54,447 nucleotides of DNA from Lachnospiraceae bacterium (GCA_017536965.1 JAFWCK010000136.1:1-54447); one strand, 5' to 3'. Positions 26,405-35,582 are shown, counted from the first letter of the stretch. The notes: generated by a model from the sequence alone, not told the origin. Program-made: numbers and translations.

Positions 26405-28198
26405 ATGAAAGTTTCTGACTATGTCGTAAAATGTCTGGAGCAACATAATGTAAAGGATGTGTTTCTTTTAAGTGGAGGCGGGATGATGCATCTGCTTGAT
26501 TCGGTGGGAAATGCAGAGAACATTAATTGTTATTATAATCTTCATGAGCAGGCCAGTTCTATTTGTGCTGATGCCTATGCACAGATAACGCAGGATCTTG
26601 CCGTTTGTATGGTAACGTCTGGTCCCGGAGCCACCAACGCAATTACCGGTGCTGTTAATTCCTGGATCGATTCTGAACCAGTGCTGGTGATATCCGGACA
26701 GGCTAAGACTTCTGATCTGGTTGGAGACAGGGGGGTAAGGCAGACAGGATCGCAGGAAGTCAATATTACTGCGATGATGCAGCCGGTAACAAAGTATGCT
26801 GTTACAGTAACGGATAAGATGATGATCCGTTATCATCTGGAAAAAGCGATTTATTTGGCAACCCATGGAAGAAAAGGCACAACATGGGTAGATATTCCAC
26901 TTGATGTTCAGGGTGCCCAGGTCGAAGAAGATGAATTAATACCGTTTGATGCTGCAGCGGAAGGACTGGATGAGCATTATGATATTTCGGATAAGGATTG
27001 CAATGAGATACTGGATATGATCCACGAAGCTAAACGTCCGCTGATTCTTGTGGGAAAAGGTGTTCGCTCTGCAAAAGTTGAAAAAACGCTTGTTGATCTT
27101 TGTCACAGATTGCAGCTTCCTGCAATTGCTACATGGCGTGCCAAAATGGTATTTGCAGATGATGACGACTTATATTTTGGACATCCGGGAAGCCCGGGAC
27201 CAAGATATTCCAACTGGATCCTTCAGACTTGTGATTTTCTGCTGGTGATTGGTTCACGCCTGAATCCAGGTATTACAGCATTTAATGAGCCTCATTTCGC
27301 TTATCAGGCGAAAAAGGTCATTGTGGATCTTGATGAAAATGAAATCCGTAAACTTGATATGAAATTTGAAAAGACACTTGTATGTGACGCAGGAGTCTTT
27401 GTGACGAAATTCGCCAAATGCGCGGAGAAGATGGAGACGTTGGATATTGAACCATGGCTGGCATATTGCCGTGCAGCCAAGGCTGCTTATCCACTCTATA
27501 AGGAACAGCAGGCTGTTCCTCAGAGTATGACAAATATGTACCTGTTCGGACATGAGCTGTCTTTGCGTACAAAACCGGAAGATGTTATTGTCGAATCATC
27601 CTCAGGAAGAAGCTGTGGCATAATAGGTATGAGTTATGAAAGAAAAGAAGGCCAGATAGAGATTGGTGCTATGGGCCTTGGAAGTATGGGGTTTGCGCTT
27701 CCTGCTTCTATAGGCGCGTGCATTGCTTCCGGGAAGAATCGTACGATCACACTGGAAGGAGACGGAAGCCTTCAACACAATCTGCAGGAACTGGCCCTTA
27801 TCAGAGGATATCAGCTTCCGCTAAAACTGTTTATTTTAAGCAATTCCGGATATGCATCAATAGCGGTTATGCAGGATAATCATTTTGAGAGTCGATATGC
27901 CGGCTGCAATGCCCAGAGTGGTGTATTCTGCTGCGACCTTAAAAAACTGGCCGACCTGTACGACTTAAACTATTACATTATCCACGATGATTCTGAGATT
28001 GTTCCAGTTATTGAAAAAGTATTAGCTGACAATGAGCCTGTTCTATGTGAAGTCAAGGCGGATTATACATTTGATGAGATTCCAAAGGCGATGACAAAGG
28101 TAAATCCGGATGGAACCCTTTCATCATCTGTTTTAGAAGACATGTTCCCATTCCTTCCAGAGGAAGAGACTGCAAAATGGATGAAGGGTGAGTTGTAA
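26405..28198 (+). CDS. Thiamine-diphosphate enzyme, acetolactate-synthase-like (YerE-like candidate)
   Basis: 597 residues with the three domains of ThDP carboligases/decarboxylases. The catalytic Glu48 is in NLHEQAS; the central domain has LILVGKGVRSAKV and LVIGSRLNPGITAF; the ThDP-Mg site GDGSLQHNLQEL starts at Gly452 and ends in LSNSGY. Housekeeping acetolactate synthase is unlikely: the gene sits inside a sugar-nucleotide operon without an ilvN-like subunit. A known precedent is YerE of Yersinia, which adds a two-carbon unit from pyruvate to CDP-3,6-dideoxy-4-keto-glucose to give branched yersiniose; rfbF/G/H are present upstream. This assignment is inference. SD GAGGTGAG precedes the ATG. 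Confidence 0.82.
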   Translation: MKVSDYVVKCLEQHNVKDVFLLSGGGMMHLLDSVGNAENINCYYNLHEQASSICADAYAQITQDLAVCMVTSGPGATNAITGAVNSWIDSEPVLVISGQAKTSDLVGDRGVRQTGSQEVNITAMMQPVTKYAVTVTDKMMIRYHLEKAIYLATHGRKGTTWVDIPLDVQGAQVEEDELIPFDAAAEGLDEHYDISDKDCNEILDMIHEAKRPLILVGKGVRSAKVEKTLVDLCHRLQLPAIATWRAKMVFADDDDLYFGHPGSPGPRYSNWILQTCDFLLVIGSRLNPGITAFNEPHFAYQAKKVIVDLDENEIRKLDMKFEKTLVCDAGVFVTKFAKCAEKMETLDIEPWLAYCRAAKAAYPLYKEQQAVPQSMTNMYLFGHELSLRTKPEDVIVESSSGRSCGIIGMSYERKEGQIEIGAMGLGSMGFALPASIGACIASGKNRTITLEGDGSLQHNLQELALIRGYQLPLKLFILSNSGYASIAVMQDNHFESRYAGCNAQSGVFCCDLKKLADLYDLNYYIIHDDSEIVPVIEKVLADNEPVLCEVKADYTFDEIPKAMTKVNPDGTLSSSVLEDMFPFLPEEETAKWMKGEL

Positions 28199-28208
28199 GG
28201 AGGTCTTC

Positions 28209-29195
28209 ATGAATCGTATACTTGTTGTGGGACTTGGTTCAATGGGTAAACGCAGGATAAGGCTGCTTTTAGAGATCGATCCGGATCTGCAGATAAGCGG
28301 CATCGATTCGAACCCTGATAGAAGAAAGGAAGTTCAGGATCTGTTCGGAATACCCTGTTATGCAGAAATCCGTGAATGTGTAGAGAAAACTTCTCCAGAA
28401 GCTGGGTTCGTATGTACTTCTCCGCTGTCACACTGGGCAATTATTATGGAATTGCTTGGTTTTCACCTTCATGTATTTACTGAGATTAACCTGGTTCCGG
28501 ACGGTTATCTTGAAATGATGAAGTTAGCAGAGGAAAATGGTGTTAATCTGTTCTTATCTTCCACTTTTCTTTATAGAAATGATGTCCGGTATATGATAAA
28601 GGAATGTAATGCCAGAGAAAAACTTGATTATATTATACATACTGGACAGTATCTTCCGGACTGGCACCCATGGGAGGATTATAAGAACTATTTCGTAGGA
28701 AATGCCCGGACAAACGGGATCCGGGAAATTCTGGCAATTGATCTGCCATGGATTCTGGCAGCCTTTGGAAAGGTAACAGATATTCATGTCCGCAGCTCTA
28801 AAAGCAGTTCCCTGGAAATCAACTATGATGATAATTATATTATTTCCATGGAACATGAAAATGGCAGCAAGGGGGTATTTGTCTGTGATCTGATATCGCG
28901 CTGTGCAGGACGCAGTGCAGAGATCATTTCAGAGGACCTTCATCTGTTCTGGCATGGAACACCTGATAGCCTTCAACAATACGATATTGAAAGCAAGCAG
29001 CTGCTTCAGGTCAACACATATTTGGAAGAAATCGATCATCAGGCTGCGTATGCTTCTAATATTATTGAAAATGCTTATAAGGAAGAAATCAGGACATTTT
29101 TCGGAATCGTGGAAGGCACGGTAACCGCTCCGTATTCCATGCAAGACGACCTATATACCCTTGAGGTTATTAATAAGATTGAGGGGATTCAATGA
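28209..29195 (+). CDS. Gfo/Idh/MocA family oxidoreductase
   Basis: 328 residues. Rossmann N-terminus ILVVGLGSMGKRRIRLL, then FVCTSPLSHWAIIMELL and FTEINLVPDGYLEMMKLAEE as in NAD(P)-dependent sugar oxidoreductases of the Gfo/Idh/MocA class. The usual EKP motif is altered to TEIN. The C-terminal half is the family's beta-sheet domain (LPDWHPWEDYKNYF). The frame opens at 28188, but ATG 28209 has a perfect AAGGAGGT just upstream. Paired with a second member directly downstream (four-base ATGA overlap). A keto/hydroxyl change on a nucleotide sugar or branched sugar is likely; substrate unknown. Confidence 0.85.
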   Translation: MNRILVVGLGSMGKRRIRLLLEIDPDLQISGIDSNPDRRKEVQDLFGIPCYAEIRECVEKTSPEAGFVCTSPLSHWAIIMELLGFHLHVFTEINLVPDGYLEMMKLAEENGVNLFLSSTFLYRNDVRYMIKECNAREKLDYIIHTGQYLPDWHPWEDYKNYFVGNARTNGIREILAIDLPWILAAFGKVTDIHVRSSKSSSLEINYDDNYIISMEHENGSKGVFVCDLISRCAGRSAEIISEDLHLFWHGTPDSLQQYDIESKQLLQVNTYLEEIDHQAAYASNIIENAYKEEIRTFFGIVEGTVTAPYSMQDDLYTLEVINKIEGIQ

Positions 29196-30127
29196 AAGTC
29201 TGTTTTATTGGTCTTGGCTCGATTGGAACGAGACATTGCTGTAATTTAACTAAGATCTGTATGGAAGAGAAAATTCCTCTGGAAATACATGCTGTCCGAT
29301 CTTCGAACGGGAAGCTCCGAAGCGAGTTGGATGATAAGAATCTTCATTTCCTTTATTCTTTTGAAGAGATGGACTCGGATTATGATGCGGTTTTTATTAC
29401 TAATCCGACTTCAAAACATTATGAAACGCTCAGGAAAACAGCCGATAGAAGCCGATGCTTTTTTATAGAAAAGCCTGTCTTTGAACATTGGAATGAGGAT
29501 GTTTCGGAATTACAATTCAGGAAAGATGCGGTCTGCTATGTTGCTGCTCCTTTACGGTATACGGGGGTATTGCAGCAGGCGCAAAACTTTGTTAAGACTA
29601 ATAATATTTATAGTGCGCGTGCGATCAGTTCGAGTTATCTCCCAGACTGGCGTCCAGGTGTCGATTATCGCAATACATACAGTGCCCATAAGGAACTGGG
29701 CGGCGGAGTGTCTATTGATCTGATCCATGAATGGGATTACCTGACTGCGCTTTTTGGATTTCCGGAAAAGATTTTCAGCATATCAGGTAAGTATTCTCAT
29801 CTGGAAATTGACAGTGATGACTTGGCTGTGTACATTGGCGCATACCAAAACCTGGCAGTGGAAGTCCATCTCGATTACTTTGGTAGAAAGACGGTCCGTC
29901 AATTGGAACTTTTTACTGAAGACGGAACGCATATATTTGATATTGCAAATGCGAAGATCATTCATCCAAATGGACTGATTGAGAATTTTCGGGAAGAGCC
30001 AAATGATAAGTACTTCAAAGAAATGAGATATTTTCTGTCATTGACAGATGACAGAGATGCAATAAGCACAAACACCATTAAACATGCGGCTGATGTTCTT
30101 CGGCTTGCTGAAGGAATTGATTTATGA
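29192..30127 (+). CDS. Gfo/Idh/MocA family oxidoreductase (second copy)
   Basis: 311 residues. N-terminal VCFIGLGSIGTRHCCNL, AVFITNPTSKHYETLRK and the intact CFFIEKPVFEHW give the NAD(P)-binding half with the EKP catalytic lysine; the C-terminal half has YLPDWRPGVDYRNTYSAHKE and GGGVSIDLIHEWDYLT, close in pattern to LPDWHPWEDYKNYF of the upstream paralogue. Start and stop overlap both neighbours (ATGA), so it is translationally coupled. The upstream copy has lost the EKP lysine context while this one keeps it; they may act as a pair or have different reactions. Confidence 0.87.
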   Translation: MKVCFIGLGSIGTRHCCNLTKICMEEKIPLEIHAVRSSNGKLRSELDDKNLHFLYSFEEMDSDYDAVFITNPTSKHYETLRKTADRSRCFFIEKPVFEHWNEDVSELQFRKDAVCYVAAPLRYTGVLQQAQNFVKTNNIYSARAISSSYLPDWRPGVDYRNTYSAHKELGGGVSIDLIHEWDYLTALFGFPEKIFSISGKYSHLEIDSDDLAVYIGAYQNLAVEVHLDYFGRKTVRQLELFTEDGTHIFDIANAKIIHPNGLIENFREEPNDKYFKEMRYFLSLTDDRDAISTNTIKHAADVLRLAEGIDL

Positions 30128-31005
30128 AAAAGATATTACTAACCGGGGCAGGGTCCAGAGGATTTATAGGAAGAAATATAGCTCCTGCGCTGCGGGAAAA
30201 GTATGAAGTTTGGACACCTTCAAGTAAAGAGCTGAATCTTTGTGACTATAATGCGGTGGAAGATTTTATCGGTAATAATCATATTGATACTGTCATCCAT
30301 GGCGCAGCGCAGAGCGTGATCCATACAGGTCCGGATGATGCAATGCTTCATGATCTTCAGATGTTCTATAATCTGGAAAAACTCAGCAGCCGATTGGATA
30401 AGGTTCTGTTTTTCGGATCCGGAGCTGAATTTGATAAACGCTTCCCAATGGATATGATACGGGAGGAAGAACTTGGGAGATCAGTTTCTGACTGGTATTA
30501 TGCGTTAAGCAAATATATTATGACCCGCGAGGCACGTAATTCAGAGAATATTTATAATCTGAGACTTTTCGGAGTATTTGGAAAATATGAACACTGGCAG
30601 AGCAAGTTTATTTCTAATCTTTGCTGCAAAGCGGTTTATGACCTGCCGTTAACAGTTAGACAGAATTGTATGTTTGACTACCTTTATGTGTGTGATCTTC
30701 CGGATATTGTTTCCTGGTTTGTTGACAATAAACCAGTTTATCACGATTATAATGTTTGTACCGGACAGCCTGTGGACCTTGTTTCGATAGCTGGGATCGT
30801 GAATAAAGTTGCCGGAAAAGAATTACCGGTTTTCGTTGCCAAGGATGGATGGAACCTGTCTTATACGGCAAGTAACGACCGGTTGGTTCAGGAAATGGGA
30901 TCATTAAAGCTGCATTCTCTGGAAGAAGCAGTTGCAGAATTATATGAGTATTATTATTCCCATCGGGATCTTATCCCGTATGAAGAATTGAGGGAGACCA
31001 GATAA
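30124..31005 (+). CDS. NAD-dependent epimerase/dehydratase family protein
   Basis: 293 residues, extended SDR. NAD site LLTGAGSRGFIGRNIAPAL (a GxxxxGxxG variant), VIHGAAQSVIHTG, LFFGSGAEFDKR, the active-site Tyr-Lys in WYYALSKYIM, and LRLFGVFGKYE. It resembles reductases/epimerases at the end of NDP-deoxysugar routes (GDP-fucose synthase-like layout). It overlaps the preceding Gfo/Idh gene by four bases. In the YerE hypothesis it could be the final reductase; otherwise a 4-keto reductase for another sugar. Confidence 0.83.
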   Translation: MKKILLTGAGSRGFIGRNIAPALREKYEVWTPSSKELNLCDYNAVEDFIGNNHIDTVIHGAAQSVIHTGPDDAMLHDLQMFYNLEKLSSRLDKVLFFGSGAEFDKRFPMDMIREEELGRSVSDWYYALSKYIMTREARNSENIYNLRLFGVFGKYEHWQSKFISNLCCKAVYDLPLTVRQNCMFDYLYVCDLPDIVSWFVDNKPVYHDYNVCTGQPVDLVSIAGIVNKVAGKELPVFVAKDGWNLSYTASNDRLVQEMGSLKLHSLEEAVAELYEYYYSHRDLIPYEELRETR

Positions 31006-31006
31006 T

Positions 31007-31666
31007 ATGACATCAGATGGAATAGAAACCACTTTTGATCTTTTGATATTCGGAGCCGGTGGACATGCAAAAGCAGCCAGTGACTGTGCAAAAGACAAAT
31101 ATTCTTCTATGTGTTTTGTCAGTGGTGATGATGTAAATGGCGAATGGAAGGGAGTGCCGATTATTCCGGAAGCCAGATATTCATTCGGTCAATGGAAACA
31201 GATCAGTAAAAAAGCATTTGTGGCCATTGGGAACCCTTCAAGGCGAGCGATGGTAACTGCAGAATTGGAAGCAAATGGGTTTGAGATCGTCTCATTAGTT
31301 CATCCATCTGCTATAGTGAGCCCGAGTGCGGAATTAGAGCCGGGTGTGTTTGTGGGACCGAATGCTGTTATTAACGCGGATGCGAGAATCGACAGAGGTG
31401 CGATCATTAACACAGGCGCCATTGTTGAACATGAGTGTTGTGTGGGTCCATTTTCACATTTATCACCGGGATCGATCATTTGCGGAGGAACCCGGATAGG
31501 CGAAGGATGTTGGATATGTACAGGAACGACGGTTTCTGATCATATTGTTATCGGAGATCATACAGTTATTGGGGCAGGTGCAGTAGTCATTAAGGATTTG
31601 CCGGATCATGTTATGGCAGCAGGAATTCCTTCCAGAATAGTAAAGGAACTCAACGAGGAGAAGTAG
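31007..31666 (+). CDS. NeuD/PglD-like sugar O- or N-acetyltransferase
   Basis: 219 residues. An N-terminal Rossmann-like half (LLIFGAGGHAKAASDCAKD, FVAIGNPSRRAMV) is joined to a left-handed beta-helix of hexapeptide repeats (PSAIVSPSAELEPGVFVGPN ... INTGAIVEHECCVGPF ... VVIKDLPDHVMAAGIPSRIV), the layout of NeuD and of PglD/LegH N-acetyltransferases. The His in VEHECCVG is the usual catalytic base. Next to neuB and neuC, acetylation of the 4-amino group of a bacillosamine-type precursor is the likely step. It begins one base after the upstream stop. Confidence 0.9.
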   Translation: MTSDGIETTFDLLIFGAGGHAKAASDCAKDKYSSMCFVSGDDVNGEWKGVPIIPEARYSFGQWKQISKKAFVAIGNPSRRAMVTAELEANGFEIVSLVHPSAIVSPSAELEPGVFVGPNAVINADARIDRGAIINTGAIVEHECCVGPFSHLSPGSIICGGTRIGEGCWICTGTTVSDHIVIGDHTVIGAGAVVIKDLPDHVMAAGIPSRIVKELNEEK

Positions 31667-31669
31667 TCA

Positions 31670-32683
31670 ATGCATATTCAAATAATAGCGGAAGCGGGGG
31701 TTAATCATAACGGTAGTCTTGAGTTGGCAAAAAAACTGGCATGGGAAGCCAAAGAAGCCGGCGCAGATATCGTGAAGTTTCAAACGTTTGTTCCTGAACT
31801 GCTTGTGACAGGCACTGCAGATAAGGCCGAATACCAGAAACAGAATACGCAATCAGACGGGACACAGCTGGATATGCTGAAAAAACTCTGCCTTTCCTTT
31901 GAAGAGTATCGTGAATTAAAAGACTATTGTAATGAAATCGGAATCACTTTTTTATCTACAGCATTTGATATGAAATCCCTTGATTTCCTGATTGACTTGG
32001 GAATTCCTTTCTGGAAAATACCTTCAGGTGAAGTAACAAATCTCCCGTATCTTGAAAGGATAGGTAATACCGGATTACCTATAGTTATGTCTACAGGGAT
32101 GTGTACCTTAGAAGAAGTGCAAGGAGCAATCAATGTGCTTAAAAACAGCAACGCGGGGAGTATCACATTACTTCATTGCACCACACAGTATCCGACACCA
32201 TATGAGGATGCCAATCTGAAAGCAATGGATACGCTGAAAGAAAGATTTGGTCTTCCTGTTGGGTATTCAGATCATACGGAGGGCATTGTGATTCCAGTCG
32301 CAGCAGCAGCAAGAGGCGCGACGGTAATTGAAAAGCATTTTACTTTGGATCGAAACATGGAAGGTCCAGATCACAAAGCAAGTCTGGAACCTGAAGAACT
32401 CAGAAAGATGGTCCAGATGGTAAGAATTATAGAAACAGCGCTTGGAGATGGAAAGAAAAGCCCGAGGGACTCAGAAATTGGAAATATTTCTGTCGCACGA
32501 AAAAGTATAGTGTCTGCTGGAGTGATTAAACAAGGTGATGTTTTTACTGCAGACAACCTTACTACAAAACGTCCGGGGACAGGAATATCTCCTATGTTAT
32601 GGTATAAGGTAATCGGACAGAAAGCAAACAGAGATTATTCGTCAGATGAACTGATCGACGTGGAGGTATTGAAGAATGTTTGA
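31670..32683 (+). CDS. neuB: Nonulosonic acid synthase (NeuB/LegI family)
   Basis: 337 residues. Condenses an N-acetylated hexosamine with phosphoenolpyruvate to a nine-carbon 2-keto acid. TIM-barrel NeuB domain: IIAEAGVNHNGSLELAKKL, DIVKFQTF, WKIPSGEVTNLPYL, VMSTGMCTLEEV, LLHCTTQYPTPYEDANL, GYSDHTEGIV and VIEKHFTLDRNMEGPDHKAS. A C-terminal antifreeze-like SAF domain (about 280-337) completes it. The sequence alone does not separate sialic, legionaminic and pseudaminic synthases; the LegC/PtmE/NeuD-like neighbours favour legionaminic type. It overlaps neuC by eight bases. Confidence 0.95.
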   Translation: MHIQIIAEAGVNHNGSLELAKKLAWEAKEAGADIVKFQTFVPELLVTGTADKAEYQKQNTQSDGTQLDMLKKLCLSFEEYRELKDYCNEIGITFLSTAFDMKSLDFLIDLGIPFWKIPSGEVTNLPYLERIGNTGLPIVMSTGMCTLEEVQGAINVLKNSNAGSITLLHCTTQYPTPYEDANLKAMDTLKERFGLPVGYSDHTEGIVIPVAAAARGATVIEKHFTLDRNMEGPDHKASLEPEELRKMVQMVRIIETALGDGKKSPRDSEIGNISVARKSIVSAGVIKQGDVFTADNLTTKRPGTGISPMLWYKVIGQKANRDYSSDELIDVEVLKNV

Positions 32684-33827
32684 TGTTCAGGTACTTACCT
32701 CGACAAGAGCGGAGTATGGGCTGCTGCGTACACTTATTTTCCGTATGCAGCAGGAAGAAGAGTTGAAGGTTTCCACTTTGGTGACAGGCATGCATCTGTC
32801 TGACGAATTTGGCCAGACTTACAGACAGATTGAAGAAGATGGCGTTGAGATTGCAGTAAAAATACCAATCTTATTGAGTAATGACGATCCTGCATCTGTA
32901 TCAAAAGCAATGGGACTTGCAATGTTAGGATTCGCAGATTATTTTGCTGCGCACAGACCGGACTGCATCATCGTTTTGGGAGATCGTTTCGAAACACTGG
33001 CGGTATGTTGTGCAGCTTTTAATGAGCATATTCCGGTTGTACACCTCCATGGAGGAGAAAAGACAGAAGGTGCGCTGGATGAAGCGTATAGGCATGCGAT
33101 CACAAAACTGAGTTGTCTTCACTTTGCAAGTACCGAAGAATACCGCAGAAGGGTCATACAGCTTGGCGAAAATCCGGGGACCGTTTTTAATACAGGTGCT
33201 CTTGGCGTTGAAAATGTGAAAAATCTGAAGCTGCCTGATCTTTCAAATATAGAAAATGATATTGGGTTTTCACTTCGTCAGCCATATGCGGTGGTTACTT
33301 TTCATCCGTCGACAATGGAAAAGGATTCCGAGCAGCAATGCCATGCTCTGATCGATGCCATGGACGCACATGCGGAGTTAAGATATCTATGCACTAAGGC
33401 AAATGCTGATGCAGGAGGCAGATTGATCAACAGGATGCTGGAAGAGTTTGCTGCCGAGAGGGATAATGTGATCCTGGTTGATTCTCTGGGGGCATTAAAG
33501 TATTTGTGTGCTGTTAAGCATGCAGCTCTTGTACTGGGAAATTCTTCAAGCGGTCTTTTGGAAGTCCCGAGTTTTGGTGTTCCTACGGTGAACATCGGTT
33601 CTCGTCAGAAAGGAAGGATCAGGGCTGAAAGCGTAATAGATTGTGAGAGTGAAACGAAAGACATTATAGATGCAATCAGCAAAGCACTGAGTAATGAAAT
33701 GCAGGAAAAAGCACGCTCTGTACATAATCCTTACGAAGGTCATGACACCAGTGGCATCATGACCAGAGAAATAATAAAAATGCTGAAAGAAAAGAAAACA
33801 AATGTTAAAACTTTTTATGATATCTGA
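32676..33827 (+). CDS. neuC: Hydrolysing UDP/GDP-HexNAc 2-epimerase (NeuC/LegG family)
   Basis: 383 residues. GT-B-fold epimerase that releases free ManNAc or its 2,4-diacetamido trideoxy analogue from the nucleotide, the NeuB substrate. Visible are VLTSTRAEYGLLRTLIF, VTGMHLSDEFG, IIVLGDRFETLA, HLHGGEKTEGALDEAYRHAI (conserved HGGE...D...R...H set) and LGNSSSGLLEVPSFGVPTVN with GSRQKGR. Its ATG lies in the last codons of neuB. It is the last gene before a 109-base gap; no CMP-nonulosonate synthetase follows. Confidence 0.94.
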   Translation: MFDVQVLTSTRAEYGLLRTLIFRMQQEEELKVSTLVTGMHLSDEFGQTYRQIEEDGVEIAVKIPILLSNDDPASVSKAMGLAMLGFADYFAAHRPDCIIVLGDRFETLAVCCAAFNEHIPVVHLHGGEKTEGALDEAYRHAITKLSCLHFASTEEYRRRVIQLGENPGTVFNTGALGVENVKNLKLPDLSNIENDIGFSLRQPYAVVTFHPSTMEKDSEQQCHALIDAMDAHAELRYLCTKANADAGGRLINRMLEEFAAERDNVILVDSLGALKYLCAVKHAALVLGNSSSGLLEVPSFGVPTVNIGSRQKGRIRAESVIDCESETKDIIDAISKALSNEMQEKARSVHNPYEGHDTSGIMTREIIKMLKEKKTNVKTFYDI

Positions 33828-33891
33828 TCACTTGTATTAATTCACAAATATAAACAGTATTTTGTACTGGAAAAACGACTGTTTTAAGTGA
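33828..33891 (+). other. Nested inverted repeat in the gap after neuC
   Basis: Outer arms TCACTT/AAGTGA (33828-33833, 33886-33891) enclose AAACAG/CTGTTT (33852-33857, 33879-33884). No T-tract follows on the + strand. It could be a transcript-end structure or an attenuator before the GT2 gene. No clear promoter is seen in the gap. Confidence 0.35.
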
Positions 33892-33936
33892 GAAAAAACA
33901 GTTTATCATACATAAAGCAAAGGAGGAGTCACCTTC

Positions 33937-34896
33937 ATGAAAAAGGTCAGCCTTTTTACCCCATGTTTTAACGAAGAGGGAAATATATTGGAACTATACG
34001 AAGCTGTGCGTAAGGTCATGGACAGCATGCCGCAGTATGAGTTTGAATATGTCTTGATCGATAATGATTCACAGGATAAAACAGTCTCTATTTTAAGAGA
34101 GATTTGCGAAAAAGATCCAAGAGTCAAAGTGATCGTTAACCAAAAGAATTTCGGGCCTGGCCGGTCTGGCTGTTACGGTTTTCTCCAGACTACAGGAGAT
34201 GTTTCAATATGCTTTGCAGCAGATCTGCAGGACCCTCCTGAACTGATACCGGAGTTCCTGGAAAAATGGGAGCAGGGAGCCAAGGTCGTCTGGGGCAGGA
34301 AAGCAGGCGATGAAGAACATGGACTCATCAAATTGTGCAGAAAGGCATATTATTCGATCATAAAACTGTTTTCAGATGAGGAACAGTATACCAATGTCAG
34401 CGGATTTGGTCTTTATGACAGGGAAGTCATGGATATGATCGCAGAAGTAGATGACCCGATTCCGAACTTCCGCCATCTGATCGCCGATTTTGGTTATTCG
34501 GTTGAATTTGTTGATTATGTTAAACCGAACAGGAAAAAAGGCAAATCCAGCTATAACTTCTGGCGGTATTATAATACTGCAATGGATTCTCTTGTCGGGA
34601 CCTCAACTCAGCCGCTTAGGTTGATCACATTATTCGGCTTCATCCTTGCCATTATATGTTTTATTATCGGTCTGGTTTACCTGATCTTAAAACTGATTTT
34701 CTGGAATAGTTTTAGTGCCGGCCTTGCGCCTTTGTTGATAGGAATATTCTTCCTAGGAGCGGTACAGATCTTTTTTATCGGCATCTTGGGAGAGTATCTG
34801 GGCTCTGTGCTGACGCGTCTGAAGAGACGGCCTATGGTAGTTGAAAAAGAACGAATTAATTTTGAAAAATCGAATACCGGGGAGAAAGAATCATGA
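33937..34896 (+). CDS. GT2 glycosyltransferase of the polyprenyl-phosphate type (GtrB/DPM1-like)
   Basis: 319 residues. An N-terminal GT-A domain (LFTPCFNEEGNILELYEAV, VLIDNDSQDKTVSILRE, NFGPGRSGCYGFLQTTGDV, CFAADLQDPPELIPEFLEKW with the DLQDPPE metal/catalytic motif, VSGFGLYDREVM) is followed by two C-terminal helices (about 230-255 and 265-295). This is the layout of enzymes that load a sugar onto undecaprenyl phosphate (ArnC/GtrB/CsbB). AGGAGG lies ten bases before the ATG. With the GT-C protein and the flippase in the same locus it suggests glycosylation outside the membrane. Confidence 0.9.
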   Translation: MKKVSLFTPCFNEEGNILELYEAVRKVMDSMPQYEFEYVLIDNDSQDKTVSILREICEKDPRVKVIVNQKNFGPGRSGCYGFLQTTGDVSICFAADLQDPPELIPEFLEKWEQGAKVVWGRKAGDEEHGLIKLCRKAYYSIIKLFSDEEQYTNVSGFGLYDREVMDMIAEVDDPIPNFRHLIADFGYSVEFVDYVKPNRKKGKSSYNFWRYYNTAMDSLVGTSTQPLRLITLFGFILAIICFIIGLVYLILKLIFWNSFSAGLAPLLIGIFFLGAVQIFFIGILGEYLGSVLTRLKRRPMVVEKERINFEKSNTGEKES

Positions 34897-35582
34897 AATT
34901 GTCACTTCCTTCAGCGGAACTTCTGGATTATACACGCAGGCAGATGCAGTTCTTTTTTCCGGATGGCATAGATCTTAAAGGGCCAGACGTGGAGTCTGCT
35001 TTTCAGTTAGCGTTAGACAGGATTGAGCATTGTTATAAGGCGATTATTCATCCTGGGTATCAGGATGAAAATGGAGAACCGGTCTTTTACCATCTTCATG
35101 GAGATCATTATGCCCAGTATCTTTGGTTTTTTGGAAATAGTTTATGGAAACTGTCTCAGAATAAACCTTTGTGCGATAAATTTTTATTATTAAACAGAAG
35201 TCTGTTTAGTATTTTTATTTCTTATAAATGTGGTTTGCCGGATTATTTTATGCTTGCACATGCATATGGCACAATTCTGGGGAATGCTAGTTATAATGAT
35301 TTTCTTGTTGTGTCCCAGGGGGTGACGGTTAATACAGAAACAGATGAAAAAGGGAATCCTGCCCCCGTTTTAGGCAAAGGGTTATTTCTCGGGGCGCATG
35401 CAAAGATAATTGGAAGAGAGCCGATCGGAGATTATGTTTCGCTCGGAGTCAATGCAATGGTTGTGAACAGAATGATTCCTGATAATAGTGTTGTTCTGTT
35501 TGAAAATGGTGATCCATGTTCTGTTCGTTTACGGAAAAAAGAGAAATGTATGGCACAGAATTATTTTAGTATTTCATTTTAG
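34893..35582 (+). CDS. Serine-acetyltransferase-like hexapeptide transferase
   Basis: 229 residues. The N-terminal 110 residues are helical and not distinctive. From about 120 a left-handed beta-helix appears: HAYGTILGNASYNDFLVVSQ, then GVTVNTETDEKGNPAPVLGK, LFLGAHAKIIGREPIGDYVS and LGVNAMVVNRMIPDNSVV. The order is that of CysE-like acyltransferases, with the catalytic His in AHAYGT. In this operon it more probably acetylates a sugar or polymer than serine. ATGA overlap with the GT2 gene. Confidence 0.78.
   Translation: MKLSLPSAELLDYTRRQMQFFFPDGIDLKGPDVESAFQLALDRIEHCYKAIIHPGYQDENGEPVFYHLHGDHYAQYLWFFGNSLWKLSQNKPLCDKFLLLNRSLFSIFISYKCGLPDYFMLAHAYGTILGNASYNDFLVVSQGVTVNTETDEKGNPAPVLGKGLFLGAHAKIIGREPIGDYVSLGVNAMVVNRMIPDNSVVLFENGDPCSVRLRKKEKCMAQNYFSISF

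Noticed and set aside
26405-28198. Housekeeping acetolactate synthase (ilvB)
   Set aside because: No regulatory subunit or other branched-chain amino-acid genes nearby; it lies in a sugar-nucleotide operon.
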